32,423 nucleotides of DNA, taken from assembly GCA_005887895.1 (NCBI GenBank), contig VBPC01000144.1:1-32423 (forward strand), in the 5' to 3' direction. This stretch comes from Candidatus Rokuibacteriota bacterium. GTDB taxonomy: Bacteria > Methylomirabilota > Methylomirabilia > Rokubacteriales > CSP1-6. The position numbers and the translations under genes were made by a program. The notes below the pieces were generated by a model. It was given only the letters and a program-made list of their open reading frames with translations, was not told the origin of the DNA and searched no databases. This document shows, piece by piece, positions 7,274 to 15,335 of this stretch. Position 1 is the first letter of the stretch; each line of letters opens with the position of its first letter.

Positions 7274-8272
7274 ATGATCGAAGTCGACAAGCTGACCAAA
7301 CACTACGGCCCCGTCACGGCCATCCGCGACGTCTCGTTCACGGTGGCGCCGGGCGAGATCGTCGGCTTCCTCGGCCCCAACGGGGCCGGCAAGTCGACGA
7401 CGATGCGCGTCCTCGCCTGCTTCATGCCGGCCTCGGACGGCTCGGCGCGCGTGGCCGGCTTCGACGTGTTCCGCGAGTCGATGGAGGTGCGACGGCGCAT
7501 CGGCTACATGCCGGAGAACGTGCCCCTCTACAACGACATGCGGGTGGCGCCGTACCTCGACTTCGTGGCCGAGGCCAAGGGCGTGCCGCGCAGCGCGCGG
7601 AAGCGGCGGGTGGCCGAGGTGATGGACCGCTGCCTGATCGCCGACGTGCAGAACCGCCTGATCCGCCATCTCTCCAAGGGCTACCGGCAGCGCGTGGGGC
7701 TGGCCCAGGCGCTGGTCAGCGATCCGGCCGTGCTGGTTCTGGACGAGCCGACGATCGGCCTCGACCCGACGCAGATCAAGGAGATCCGCGCCCTCATCAA
7801 GTCGCTGGGCGGCGAGCACACGGTGATCCTGTCCACCCACATCCTTCCCGAGGTGGCGATGGTGTGCAGCGGCGTGGTGATCATCAACCGCGGCTCGATC
7901 GTCGCCCAGGGACCGATCGATCGCCTGGTCGAGCAGTTCTTCCCGACCGCCCGGGTGGAGGTCGAGATCGCCGGGCCGCGGGCGGCCGTGCGCGAGGGGA
8001 TGCGCAGCATTCCCGGCGTGGTGCGCGTGGAGGAGAGCGGCGACGGCAGCAACGGCGGCGGCCGGTTCGTGGTGGAGTCGGCGCGCGGCCGCGACGTGCG
8101 CGGCGAGATCTTCCAGCTGGCCGCCCAGCAGAAGTGGAACCTGCTCGAGCTGCGCCAGGTGGGCATGACGCTGGAGGAGGTCTTCATCCGCGTCGTGGCC
8201 GGCGAGGAGCGCGAGGGCGCGACGCCGGCGGGGACCGACCCGGCGGTGGCCACGGAGGTGGCGACCCGGTGA
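7274..8272 (+). CDS. ABC transporter ATP-binding protein, GldA/CcmA-like
   Basis: 332 residues. Walker A is GPNGAGKST (34-42). The signature loop is LSKGYRQRVGLAQAL, the variant typical of GldA/CcmA-type exporters rather than LSGGQ. Walker B is VLVLDEPTIGLDP and the switch His is in STHILPEVA. The last 90 residues form the usual C-terminal regulatory extension. It powers the permease encoded next to it: the TGA overlaps the permease GTG by four bases (GTGA). With the two downstream genes this is the auxiliary-protein ABC layout seen for gliding-motility GldAFG, although such systems also occur in non-gliding bacteria. Substrate unknown. Confidence 0.9.
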   Translation: MIEVDKLTKHYGPVTAIRDVSFTVAPGEIVGFLGPNGAGKSTTMRVLACFMPASDGSARVAGFDVFRESMEVRRRIGYMPENVPLYNDMRVAPYLDFVAEAKGVPRSARKRRVAEVMDRCLIADVQNRLIRHLSKGYRQRVGLAQALVSDPAVLVLDEPTIGLDPTQIKEIRALIKSLGGEHTVILSTHILPEVAMVCSGVVIINRGSIVAQGPIDRLVEQFFPTARVEVEIAGPRAAVREGMRSIPGVVRVEESGDGSNGGGRFVVESARGRDVRGEIFQLAAQQKWNLLELRQVGMTLEEVFIRVVAGEEREGATPAGTDPAVATEVATR

Positions 8273-9042
8273 GGATCTGGCCGATCTACAAGAAGGAGCT
8301 GCGGCTGTACTTCACGACGCCGCTGGCGTGGGCGATCCTCTTCGTCTTCATGCTCGTCATGGGATTCTTCTTCAACCTGTACTTCAATTTCTTCGCCCGG
8401 CTGTCCATGCAGTCGGCGATGAATCCCGGCATGGGGCGGGATCTCACCGTGACCGAGTACGTGATGCGGCCGCTGTTCTCGGGGTTCCTCAGCGTCATCC
8501 TCTTCCTGTCGCTGACGCCGGCGATCACGATGCGCCTCATCGCGGAGGAGCGCCGCAACGGCACGCTCGAGCTGCTGATGACCTACCCGGTCAGCGACGG
8601 CGCGATCGTCCTCGGGAAGTTCCTGGGGGCGCTCTCGCTCTACGCCGTGATGCTCGCGGCCACGCTCGTCTATCCGGCGATGATCTGGTACTTCACGCCC
8701 CTCGAATGGGGCGCGCTGGCGACGCTCTACCTCGGCCTGTTCGTCCTGGGCGCCGCCTTCATGGCGGTGGGCCTGTTCGTGTCGTCGGTCACCGAGAACC
8801 AGATCATCGCGGCCCTGGGGACGTTCATGCTCCTGCTCATCCTGTGGGCGATCGGCTGGGGGGCGGAGAACGCCGGCGGCGCCGTCGGGGACATCCTGAG
8901 AGACCTGTCCGTGTCGGAGCATCTGGACAACTTCATGAAGGGCGTGATCGAGTCGCGGGACGTCGTCTACTTCGTGCTCCTCAGCGCCGTCTTCCTCCTG
9001 CTGAGCCTGCTCTCGCTGCAGAGCCGGCGCTGGAAGGGCTAG
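8269..9042 (+). CDS. ABC transporter permease, GldF/ABC-2 type
   Basis: 257 residues from the GTG at 8269, which overlaps the ATPase stop. The N-terminus MRIWPIYKKELRLYFTTPLAWAILFVFM is the standard ABC-2 opening (amphipathic start, then first membrane helix). MRLIAEERRNGTLELLMTYPVSDGAIVLGKFLGA is the coupling region that contacts the ATPase. About six membrane segments are visible, ending at YFVLLSAVFLLLSLLSLQSRRW. The frame is open further upstream, but that part lies inside the ATPase gene and is a shadow. It is the membrane half of the Gld-like exporter. Confidence 0.9.
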   Translation: MRIWPIYKKELRLYFTTPLAWAILFVFMLVMGFFFNLYFNFFARLSMQSAMNPGMGRDLTVTEYVMRPLFSGFLSVILFLSLTPAITMRLIAEERRNGTLELLMTYPVSDGAIVLGKFLGALSLYAVMLAATLVYPAMIWYFTPLEWGALATLYLGLFVLGAAFMAVGLFVSSVTENQIIAALGTFMLLLILWAIGWGAENAGGAVGDILRDLSVSEHLDNFMKGVIESRDVVYFVLLSAVFLLLSLLSLQSRRWKG

Positions 9043-9046
9043 GACG

Positions 9047-10609
9047 ATGCGGCGGCTCACCGACATCGCCTTCTACCTCGGCCTCGTGCTGCTGGCGGCG
9101 GCGACCGCGCGGTCGTTCGGCGGCCGACTGGGCTGGTCCTTCCTCGGCGCCCGCTGGGACTGGCTGTGGTGGCCGACGGTGGTCGCCGGCGGCGTGCTGA
9201 TCTTCCTGTCCTTTCTGCCGCCCGTCGGCCAGGCCGCCCGCCGGGCGAACCAGCGCAACCTGCGCTACGGCGCCAACGCCGTGGTGGTCGTGGTCCTCGT
9301 GCTGGCCATCGCCGGCCTCGTCGAGGCCTTTTCCTACCGCCACAACGCCCGGGCGGACCTCACCGGAAATCGTCGCCACAGCCTGGCGCCGCAGACGATC
9401 CAGCTGCTGAAGGACCTCAAGACGAAGGTGAACGCGGTGGCGTTCTACCGGACGGACCAGCCGGGCAAGCGGATCATCGAGGATCTGTTCAAGCAGTACG
9501 CCCGCTACGCCGGCGACAAGTTCACGTGGAAGGTCGTCGACCCCGACCTCGAGCCCGCAGTCACCCGGGCCCTCGGCGTCGAGAACTACGGCACCACCGT
9601 GCTCGAGGCCAAGGGGCGCACCGAGAAAGTCCAGGACGCCGACCAGGAGGAGAAGCTCACCAACGCGCTCCTGAAGGTCACGCGCGAGGGCAAGCGCGTC
9701 GTCTACGTCGTGCAGGGCCACGGCGAGTCGGACCTCGGGACCACCGAGCGCTCGGGCTTCAGCGAGGCGAAGGCGGCGATGGAGAAGGCCAACTACGAGG
9801 TGAAGCCGCTGGTCCTGGCCCGGCAGGGCAAGGTGCCGGACGACGCCGCCGTCGTGGTCGTGCCGGGGCCGCGCACCGACTTCCTCGCGCCAGAGACCGA
9901 TGCGCTCCACGCCTACCTGGGCCGTGGCGGCAAGCTGCTGGCCATGCTGAACCCGCCCTTCCCCGAGAAGACCCAGCCGGACAGCCTCAAGAAGCTGCTG
10001 GCGGGGTACGGCTTCACGCTGGACGACGACGTCGTGATCGAGCTGAATCCCGTCGGCCAGCTGCTCGGCACCGGGGCGATGGTGCCGATCGTGCAGCAGT
10101 ACGAGCCGCACCCGATCACGCGGGACATGACGAATCTCATGACGGGCTTCCCGGTCACGCGCAGCGTCGGCGCCGCCAAGACGCTGCCGGCCGGCGTCAC
10201 CGTCCAGCCGCTGGCGAAGACGACGCCCGACTCGTGGGGCGAGACGGATCTGACCGCGCTCGCCCAGCGCCAGGTCAAGCCGGATCCCGAGGATCCCAAG
10301 GGGCCGCTCACGCTGGCCGCCGTCGCCACCAAGGACAAGAGCCGCATCGTCCTCTACGGCTCCGCCACCCTGGCGACGAACCAGTTCTTCAACTTCCAGG
10401 GCAACCGCGACTTCGTCCTCAACAGCGTCTCGTGGCTCGCCGAGGAGGAGGACCAGATTTCCATCCGGCCGAGAGAGACGAAGCAGTCGCCCGTCTTCCT
10501 CACCTCGCAACAGGGACAGTTCGTCTTCTGGGTCCCCGTGGTCATCCTGCCGGCGCTGGCGCTGGTAGGCGGGGTCGTCACGGTCGGGCGTCGCCGCAGC
10601 GCCAAGTAG
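9047..10609 (+). CDS. GldG-like ABC auxiliary protein (ABC_transp_aux type)
   Basis: 520 residues. Membrane segments lie at about 8-25, 42-64 and 78-98. A large extracytoplasmic domain follows, beginning NARADLTGNRRHSLAPQTIQLLKDLKTKVNAVAFYR, the diagnostic opening of the GldG/IFT52-like auxiliary family. It includes RVVYVVQGHGESDL and VVVVPGPRTDFLAPETDALHAYLGRGGKLLAMLNP. A final membrane helix (about 493-513) and a basic RRRSAK tail close the protein. It sits four bases after the permease stop. In gliding bacteria GldG partners GldA and GldF; here I infer a partner role in the same ABC complex. What is moved is unknown. Confidence 0.88.
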   Translation: MRRLTDIAFYLGLVLLAAATARSFGGRLGWSFLGARWDWLWWPTVVAGGVLIFLSFLPPVGQAARRANQRNLRYGANAVVVVVLVLAIAGLVEAFSYRHNARADLTGNRRHSLAPQTIQLLKDLKTKVNAVAFYRTDQPGKRIIEDLFKQYARYAGDKFTWKVVDPDLEPAVTRALGVENYGTTVLEAKGRTEKVQDADQEEKLTNALLKVTREGKRVVYVVQGHGESDLGTTERSGFSEAKAAMEKANYEVKPLVLARQGKVPDDAAVVVVPGPRTDFLAPETDALHAYLGRGGKLLAMLNPPFPEKTQPDSLKKLLAGYGFTLDDDVVIELNPVGQLLGTGAMVPIVQQYEPHPITRDMTNLMTGFPVTRSVGAAKTLPAGVTVQPLAKTTPDSWGETDLTALAQRQVKPDPEDPKGPLTLAAVATKDKSRIVLYGSATLATNQFFNFQGNRDFVLNSVSWLAEEEDQISIRPRETKQSPVFLTSQQGQFVFWVPVVILPALALVGGVVTVGRRRSAK

Positions 10610-10619
10610 GCGGTCGCTG

Positions 10620-12383
10620 ATGCGGTGGCCCACGACCGCGGCCCTGGCCGCGCTGCTCGCCCTGCTCGGGGGCTTCTACTATGTCTACGAGATCCGCCTG
10701 GGTCCCGGGCGGGAGGAGGCCAGCGCGCGCAAGGGGCGGGTCTTCGCCGCCGACACCAAGGACGTCACCGAGCTCACGATCAAGCGGGCGGGCGAGACGG
10801 TGCGCCTCAAGCGCGAGGGCGACGGCTGGGAGCTGCTGGAGCCCGTGCGCGCGCGCGGGAACCGGCCCGCCGTCGACGAGACGCTGGCCAACGTCCTCAC
10901 CGCCAAGATCGACCGCGAGATCGACGCCAATCCGAAGTCGCCTGACGACTTCGGTCTCGGGACTCCGGCGGCCGACCTGACGCTGACGCTCAAGGACGGC
11001 AAGACGCTCGGCCTGCAGCTCGGCAACCGCAACCCGACCGGCGTGTGGGTGTACGGGCGCGAGCGCGGCAAGCCGGCGGTGTTCGTGCTCGGCGAGAGCG
11101 TGCTGCGCGACGCCACCCGCCCCGTGGCGGAGTTCCGCGACCGGACGATCCTGGCCTTCGACGTCAAGGACGTGACCGGCTTCGAGCTCGCGCAGCCGCA
11201 GCAGACGGTGGCGGCCGAGCGGCGCGACGGCGGCTGGCAGATCACCCGGCCCCAGCCGCTGCCCGGCGACAGCGACACGATCACCGACTTCCTGGACAAG
11301 CTGGCCGCCCAGAAGGTTCGCGAGTTCGTCGCCGAGGCGCCGCCGTCGCTGGCGCCCTACGGGCTCGACCGTCCGGCGAAGCTGACGATCCACACCGGCC
11401 GTGACAAGGAGCGCGCGAGCCGCACGCTGTTGCTCGGCCGCGTCGACGCCGCCAAGAAGGGCGTCTACGCGATGCGCCCCGGCGAGTCGAGCGTCCTGCT
11501 GCTACCCCAGGAGGTCGACACGCAGCTGCCCCAGAACCTCGCCGTCCTGCGCAACAAGGTGGTGGTCGCCGTCGATCGCGACAAGGTGACCCGCGTCGAG
11601 ATCGAGAGTCCCAAGGGCACGGTCGCGGCGGCCCGCGAGAAGGACCAGTGGACGCTGGTGACGCCGCAGCCGCTGCCGGCCGACCAGGTCGAGATCGGCG
11701 CGGTGGTGAGCAAGTTGCGCGAGCTGCGGGCCCTGGCGTTCCTCAGCGACGACGCCACCGGCATCCCGCGGTATCTCGCCAAGCCCGAGGTCCGCGTCAC
11801 GCTGACCGAGCGGGGCGGCGGCGCCACCACGGTGCTGCTGGCCCCGTCGCCCGAGATGCGCGGCGGCGTCCCGAGCGCCTACGCCGCGGTCGGCGGCAAG
11901 GGGCCCGTCGTGCTGGTCGACGGCAAGGCCCTGAGCGACCTCGCCCGATCGGTCAACGATCTGCGCGACCGGCGGCTGCTCGGCGCGCTCGAGCCCAGGG
12001 ACGTCAAGCGCGTGCGCGTGCGTGCCGGCGGCCAGACGGTCGTGCTGGAGCGCAAGGGCGAGACCGACTGGCGCACGCTGGAGCCGGCCAAGGGCGGCGC
12101 CAACGCCCAGAAGGTCGACGATCTGCTCTACACCCTGCGGTCGCTGCGCTGGAAGGACATCGTGGCGCCCGAGGGACAGGAGGCGGCCCGCTACGGCGTG
12201 GACGCGCCGACGCTCGAGGTGGCGCTCTTCCGGGGCGACGGCGGCGAGATCGCGGCCGTCGTGGTGGGCAAGCGCGAGGGCGATCTCGCCTACGTCCGGA
12301 CCCGCGCGCAGCCGACGATCTACAGCGTCGAGGGCCGCTCGCTCGGCCCGACGCCGAAAGTCCCGGACGACTTCAAGGGGTGA
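10620..12383 (+). CDS. DUF4340-repeat membrane-anchored protein
   Basis: 587 residues with one N-terminal membrane helix (about 6-23) and a long extracytoplasmic part made of several DUF4340-like units. Each has a strand pair such as VTELTIKRAGETVRLKREGDGWELLEP, VTGFELAQPQQTVAAERRDGGWQITRP, VTRVEIESPKGTVAAAREKDQWTLVTP and VKRVRVRAGGQTVVLERKGETDWRTLEP, followed by a helical stretch on the pattern D-x-L-L/V-x-x-L-x-x-L-R. DUF4340 proteins commonly follow GldG-like genes, and this gene is 11 bp after it, so it is probably the fourth subunit of the ABC system. The precise role is not known. Confidence 0.85.
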   Translation: MRWPTTAALAALLALLGGFYYVYEIRLGPGREEASARKGRVFAADTKDVTELTIKRAGETVRLKREGDGWELLEPVRARGNRPAVDETLANVLTAKIDREIDANPKSPDDFGLGTPAADLTLTLKDGKTLGLQLGNRNPTGVWVYGRERGKPAVFVLGESVLRDATRPVAEFRDRTILAFDVKDVTGFELAQPQQTVAAERRDGGWQITRPQPLPGDSDTITDFLDKLAAQKVREFVAEAPPSLAPYGLDRPAKLTIHTGRDKERASRTLLLGRVDAAKKGVYAMRPGESSVLLLPQEVDTQLPQNLAVLRNKVVVAVDRDKVTRVEIESPKGTVAAAREKDQWTLVTPQPLPADQVEIGAVVSKLRELRALAFLSDDATGIPRYLAKPEVRVTLTERGGGATTVLLAPSPEMRGGVPSAYAAVGGKGPVVLVDGKALSDLARSVNDLRDRRLLGALEPRDVKRVRVRAGGQTVVLERKGETDWRTLEPAKGGANAQKVDDLLYTLRSLRWKDIVAPEGQEAARYGVDAPTLEVALFRGDGGEIAAVVVGKREGDLAYVRTRAQPTIYSVEGRSLGPTPKVPDDFKG

Positions 12384-12404
12384 AATGAGGTAGAGTCTCC
12401 CGCC

Positions 12405-12638
12405 ATGCGACGGGAGTTGTTCATCGTGGCCCGCGATCGCTCGGACCTCTATCGCTATCTCAGCCAGACTTTCGCCGACGCCGAGAACGTCGAGGTCATC
12501 TGGGACCGTCGCGCCGGCGAGCGCCGGCAGGGCGACACGGCCGCGTCACCGGAGCGGCGCCGCCGCCAGCGCCGCTCCCGTAACTCCATCGACGAAGAGC
12601 TGCGCACCGTCGGCTACGCCTTCCTCGTCCTGGATTAG
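12405..12638 (+). CDS. Small conserved-looking hypothetical protein
   Basis: 77 residues. The N-terminus RRELFIVARDRSDLYRYLSQTFADAENVEVIWDRRAGERR alternates strand and helix, followed by a very basic segment (RRRRQRRSRNSIDEELRTVGYAFLVLD). The DRR-x-GERR motif recurs in many small uncharacterised bacterial proteins. It follows the DUF4340 gene by 21 bp and may belong to the same transcript. No function is assigned. Codon use looks like the neighbours, so I take it as real. Confidence 0.6.
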   Translation: MRRELFIVARDRSDLYRYLSQTFADAENVEVIWDRRAGERRQGDTAASPERRRRQRRSRNSIDEELRTVGYAFLVLD

Positions 12639-12725
12639 GCCAGCAAGCCTATCTCCCGGTAGCGCCGTCCCTCGTCGACCACGGCTCCTCGGCGCTCAGG
12701 TGACTGAAGAAGCTGGTCCGTCGAA

Positions 12726-12739
12726 TGAACGGTCGTTCA
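12726..12739. promoter_or_regulatory. Candidate TetR-type operator
   Basis: TGAACG-GT-CGTTCA: six-base arms and a two-base centre, 50 bp upstream of the MBL-fold gene. Sites of this shape are typical for TetR-family repressors. No regulator gene is in the window, so the link is an inference. Confidence 0.4.
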
Positions 12740-12788
12740 GTGGGCCGATTCTAGCGTAGTCGACGGGCGTGCGGTAGCATGAGCCGTC

Positions 12789-13397
12789 GTGAAGACCCGG
12801 AACGATGGCCTCTACCTCAAGCAGCTCGAGCTGGGCCCCATGCAGAACTTCGTCTACCTCGTGGGCGACCCCGTCGCGCGCCAGTACCAGGACCACGTCG
12901 GGGGCAGCCTGGCCTCGTGGGGCATGCCCGGACGCATCCCGGGCATCGAGGAGCTGCTGACCCGGGTGCCGGCCAAGGTCTACGTGCACAAGGCGGAGCG
13001 CGAATTCCTGCCGGGGCTCGGCTCCGATCTGGTGAAGGTCGACAACCACGACACGCTCGACGTCGGCCGGCTGAAGCTGACCTTCCTCCACACGCCCGGC
13101 CACACGCCCGGCTCGCAATGCTTCCTCGTCGACGGGCGGCTGATCTCGGGCGACACGCTGTTCATCGGCTCCTGCGGCCGGACGGATCTGCCGGGCAGCG
13201 ATCCCGGCGAGATGTACTACTCGCTCACCCAGCGGCTCGGCGCGCTCCCCGACGACACGCTCCTCTTCCCCGGTCACAACTACGGCGGCTCGTCGTCGAC
13301 GATCGGGGCCGAGAAGCGCGAGAACCCGTTCATGCGGTTCGCGTCGCTCGGCGACTTCCTGCGCGTGATGGGCGGCGGGCGCAGCGTCGCGCCCTGA
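12789..13397 (+). CDS. MBL-fold (glyoxalase II-like) hydrolase with internal deletion of the HxHxDH motif
   Basis: 202 residues. The opening LELGPMQNFVYLVGDPVARQ and the part from VYVHKAEREFL onward match glyoxalase II-like MBL hydrolases: LTFLHTPGHTPGS with H105, ISGDTLFIGSCGRTDLPGSD with D122, and LLFPGHNYGG with H163. Between them the usual segment ending in THTHxDH is missing. The chain jumps from GDPVARQ (27-32) to YQDHVGGS (33-40), keeping only the D-H end of the motif. About 30 residues are gone in frame, since the DNA itself is short and no other frame holds them. Two metal-binding His are therefore lost and activity is doubtful. Start is GTG 12789; no strong ribosome site is visible. 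Confidence 0.8.
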   Translation: MKTRNDGLYLKQLELGPMQNFVYLVGDPVARQYQDHVGGSLASWGMPGRIPGIEELLTRVPAKVYVHKAEREFLPGLGSDLVKVDNHDTLDVGRLKLTFLHTPGHTPGSQCFLVDGRLISGDTLFIGSCGRTDLPGSDPGEMYYSLTQRLGALPDDTLLFPGHNYGGSSSTIGAEKRENPFMRFASLGDFLRVMGGGRSVAP

Positions 13398-13409
13398 TCG
13401 CCGTCGAGG

Positions 13410-14651
13410 ATGATTTCCGGACGCGATTTCGCCGGCGCCCTCGAGCGTCACGGCTTCGACTTCTTCGCCGGTGTGCCGTGCTCGCTGATCGAGGACCTGA
13501 TCGCCGTCCTCGAGCGCAGCCCGCGCGCGCCCTACGTCGCCGCCGTGCGCGAGGATGCCGCGATCGGCGTGGCCGCCGGCGCCTGGTTCGGCGGCCGCCG
13601 CCCCGCTGTCCTGATGCAGAACTCCGGCCTCGGCACCAGCCTCAACGCCCTCGCCTCCCTCTCCCTGATGTACGGCCTCCCGCTTCTCCTCCTGATCACC
13701 TGGCGCGGCTTCGGGGGCAAGGACGCTCCCGAACACCTCCTGACCGGCGAAATCACTCCCGATCTGCTGCGCCTCCTCCGCATCCCCTTCCGGATCCTGG
13801 CGTCTGACTCCGTCGATGCCGACGTCGACTGGGCCGCCCGAGAAATGGACGAGTGGATGTCTCCGATCGCCTTGCTCGTTCCTCCGAAAGTCGTCGAAAC
13901 CGGCAATGCGCGAAGTCGCGAGGGGGAGCGGGTGGCGGGCGAGGGCCTGGCCGCCGCCCGCAGCCGACCAACCGCCACGGCCCAACCGGGCGACAAGAGC
14001 AGCACGTCCGATCACCGAAACTATGGTCGCCAACGCGAGGACGGCGGCCGGGACCGAGCCGGCCAGGCCCCGCTCCCCCTCGCGCCTGCAACGATGACGA
14101 GATTGACCGCCATCGCGAGCGCGTTGAAGGCGATCAGGGACAGTGCGGTGATTCACGCCAACGGGTACATCTGTCGCGAGAGCTTTTCCATCGCCGACCG
14201 CCCGCAGAGCTTCTACATGATCGGCTCGATGGGCCTGGCCCCGGCCATCGCGCTCGGCCTGGCGCTGGCGCGACCCGCGCGCCGCACGGTCGTGTTCGAC
14301 GGCGACGGGAATCTGCTGATGAACCTCGGGATCCTGCCGATGATCGCCGCGCGCCGGCCGCCGAACCTGCTGCACCTGGTGTTCGACAACGAGGTCTACG
14401 GCTCGACCGGCAACCAGGCCTCGCCGTCGCGCGACGTGCGGCTCGATCGTGTGGCGGCCGCCGCCGGGTTCGCCACGACGGTCGCGGTGACCGAGCCCCT
14501 CGCGCTGGAGGCTGCGCTCGCCGCCGCGCTGGCGGCGCCCGGGCCGCATTTCGTTCTGGTGAAGGTCACGCCCGAGGAAGGCGAGGTTCCGCGCATTCCC
14601 TACGCCCCGACGGCATTGCGCGATCGCTTCCGGACGGCCGTGAGCGCCTGA
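13410..14651 (+). CDS. ThDP-dependent phosphonopyruvate/sulfopyruvate decarboxylase-like protein
   Basis: 413 residues in two ThDP-enzyme halves. The PYR half (1-165) has VPCSLIEDLIAVLER, VREDAAIGVAAGAWFGG with E48 as the cofactor-activating Glu, and MQNSGLGTSLNALASL. The PP half (about 228-413) has the ThDP/Mg motif FDGDGNLLMNLG...LHLVFDNEVYGSTG (G298-D299-G300 to N327). This is the layout of phosphonopyruvate decarboxylase (Ppd/AepY) and of fused sulfopyruvate decarboxylase (ComDE); both decarboxylate a 3-substituted pyruvate in the cytoplasm. No phosphonate or sulfonate partner gene is nearby, so the substrate stays open. Residues 170-225 are a charged, low-complexity linker coded by an inserted palindromic element. 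Without it the protein would be about 357 residues, close to what I recall for the family. Confidence 0.85.
   Translation: MISGRDFAGALERHGFDFFAGVPCSLIEDLIAVLERSPRAPYVAAVREDAAIGVAAGAWFGGRRPAVLMQNSGLGTSLNALASLSLMYGLPLLLLITWRGFGGKDAPEHLLTGEITPDLLRLLRIPFRILASDSVDADVDWAAREMDEWMSPIALLVPPKVVETGNARSREGERVAGEGLAAARSRPTATAQPGDKSSTSDHRNYGRQREDGGRDRAGQAPLPLAPATMTRLTAIASALKAIRDSAVIHANGYICRESFSIADRPQSFYMIGSMGLAPAIALGLALARPARRTVVFDGDGNLLMNLGILPMIAARRPPNLLHLVFDNEVYGSTGNQASPSRDVRLDRVAAAAGFATTVAVTEPLALEAALAAALAAPGPHFVLVKVTPEEGEVPRIPYAPTALRDRFRTAVSA
13917..14084. mobile_element. 168-bp palindromic element inserted in frame in the decarboxylase gene
   Basis: The ends are perfect 16-bp inverted repeats: CGCGAGGGGGAGCGGG at 13917-13932 and its exact complement at 14069-14084. 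A second, nested pair follows: GGGCCTGGCCG (13943-13953) against 14060-14070. The element is 168 bp (56 codons) and starts and ends exactly on codon boundaries (residues 170-225). It interrupts the decarboxylase between its PYR and PP halves without breaking the frame. No target-site duplication is evident and no transposase is encoded. The encoded stretch is rich in Arg, Ser, Gly and Pro and looks unstructured. It resembles in kind the Rickettsia palindromic elements; the exact borders are defined only by the repeats. Confidence 0.65.
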
Positions 14652-14693
14652 CTCATTGTCGGCGCGCGCGGGTCGTGTCATCATCGGAGGGAC

Positions 14694-15335
14694 ATGACCG
14701 AGCGGTCCGAGATGAAGAACTGGCTCAAGGTCCGATTCATCGCTGGCATCTTCGTCACGCTCCCTGCGTTCCTCACCGCGTGGATCCTGTGGATCTTCTG
14801 GAGCAAGATCGACGACTTCTTCGCACCGATGTATTTCCAGCTGTTCGGCCGCGTGGTGCCCGGTCTCGGCTTCCTGACGGCGATCGCCATCATCCTGGCG
14901 ATGGGCACCGTCGCCCGCAACGTGGTCGGCCGCCGCGTGCTGGCGTGGGGCGACGCGATCCTCCTCAAGGTGCCGGTGTTCCGGATGCTCTACCCGTCGA
15001 TCAAGATGCTCATCGACGCGTTCTCGCCGGAGCGGCGGGGCTCGTTCCGGGCCGTGGTGCTGGTGCAGCATCCGCGGGAGGGCTCGTGGGCGTTCGGATT
15101 CGTGACCAGCGAGCTCACGCTGGAGGCGCCGGGCGGCAATGCGGAGATGGTGACGGTCTTCGTCCCGACCAACAACCTCTATCTCGGCGACGTCGTCGTC
15201 GTCCCGCGCCACGACGTGGTCTTCACCGGCCTCACGGTCGAGGAGGGCTTGCGGGTCATCCTGTCGGCCGGCACGGCGACGCCTGATCGCCTGCCGCGCT
15301 CGTTCGTCTCGCCAGCGTACCCGCCCAGGCGCTGA
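14694..15335 (+). CDS. DUF502 membrane protein
   Basis: 213 residues. Membrane segments at about 15-37 and 57-78 flank a short loop. The rest matches DUF502: LKVPVFRMLYPSIKMLIDAFSP, FRAVVLVQHPREGSWAFGFVTSE, and VTVFVPTNNLYLGDVVVVPRHDVVFTGLTVEEGLRVILSAG. The family is an inner-membrane protein of unknown function found in many diderm bacteria. The ATG has GGAGGG six bases upstream. Its 3' end overlaps the convergent hydrolase gene by 80 bp, so the last 27 codons are read on both strands. Confidence 0.9.
   Translation: MTERSEMKNWLKVRFIAGIFVTLPAFLTAWILWIFWSKIDDFFAPMYFQLFGRVVPGLGFLTAIAIILAMGTVARNVVGRRVLAWGDAILLKVPVFRMLYPSIKMLIDAFSPERRGSFRAVVLVQHPREGSWAFGFVTSELTLEAPGGNAEMVTVFVPTNNLYLGDVVVVPRHDVVFTGLTVEEGLRVILSAGTATPDRLPRSFVSPAYPPRR

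Noticed and set aside
5230..7299. 689-codon open frame on the minus strand
   Set aside because: Antisense to the histidine kinase; low-complexity Arg/Val/Gln/His composition with no domain.
12696..15212. 838-codon open frame on the minus strand
   Set aside because: It covers three well-supported plus-strand genes and reads as charged nonsense. A short hydrophobic run within it, opposite the palindromic insert, is not enough to support a gene.
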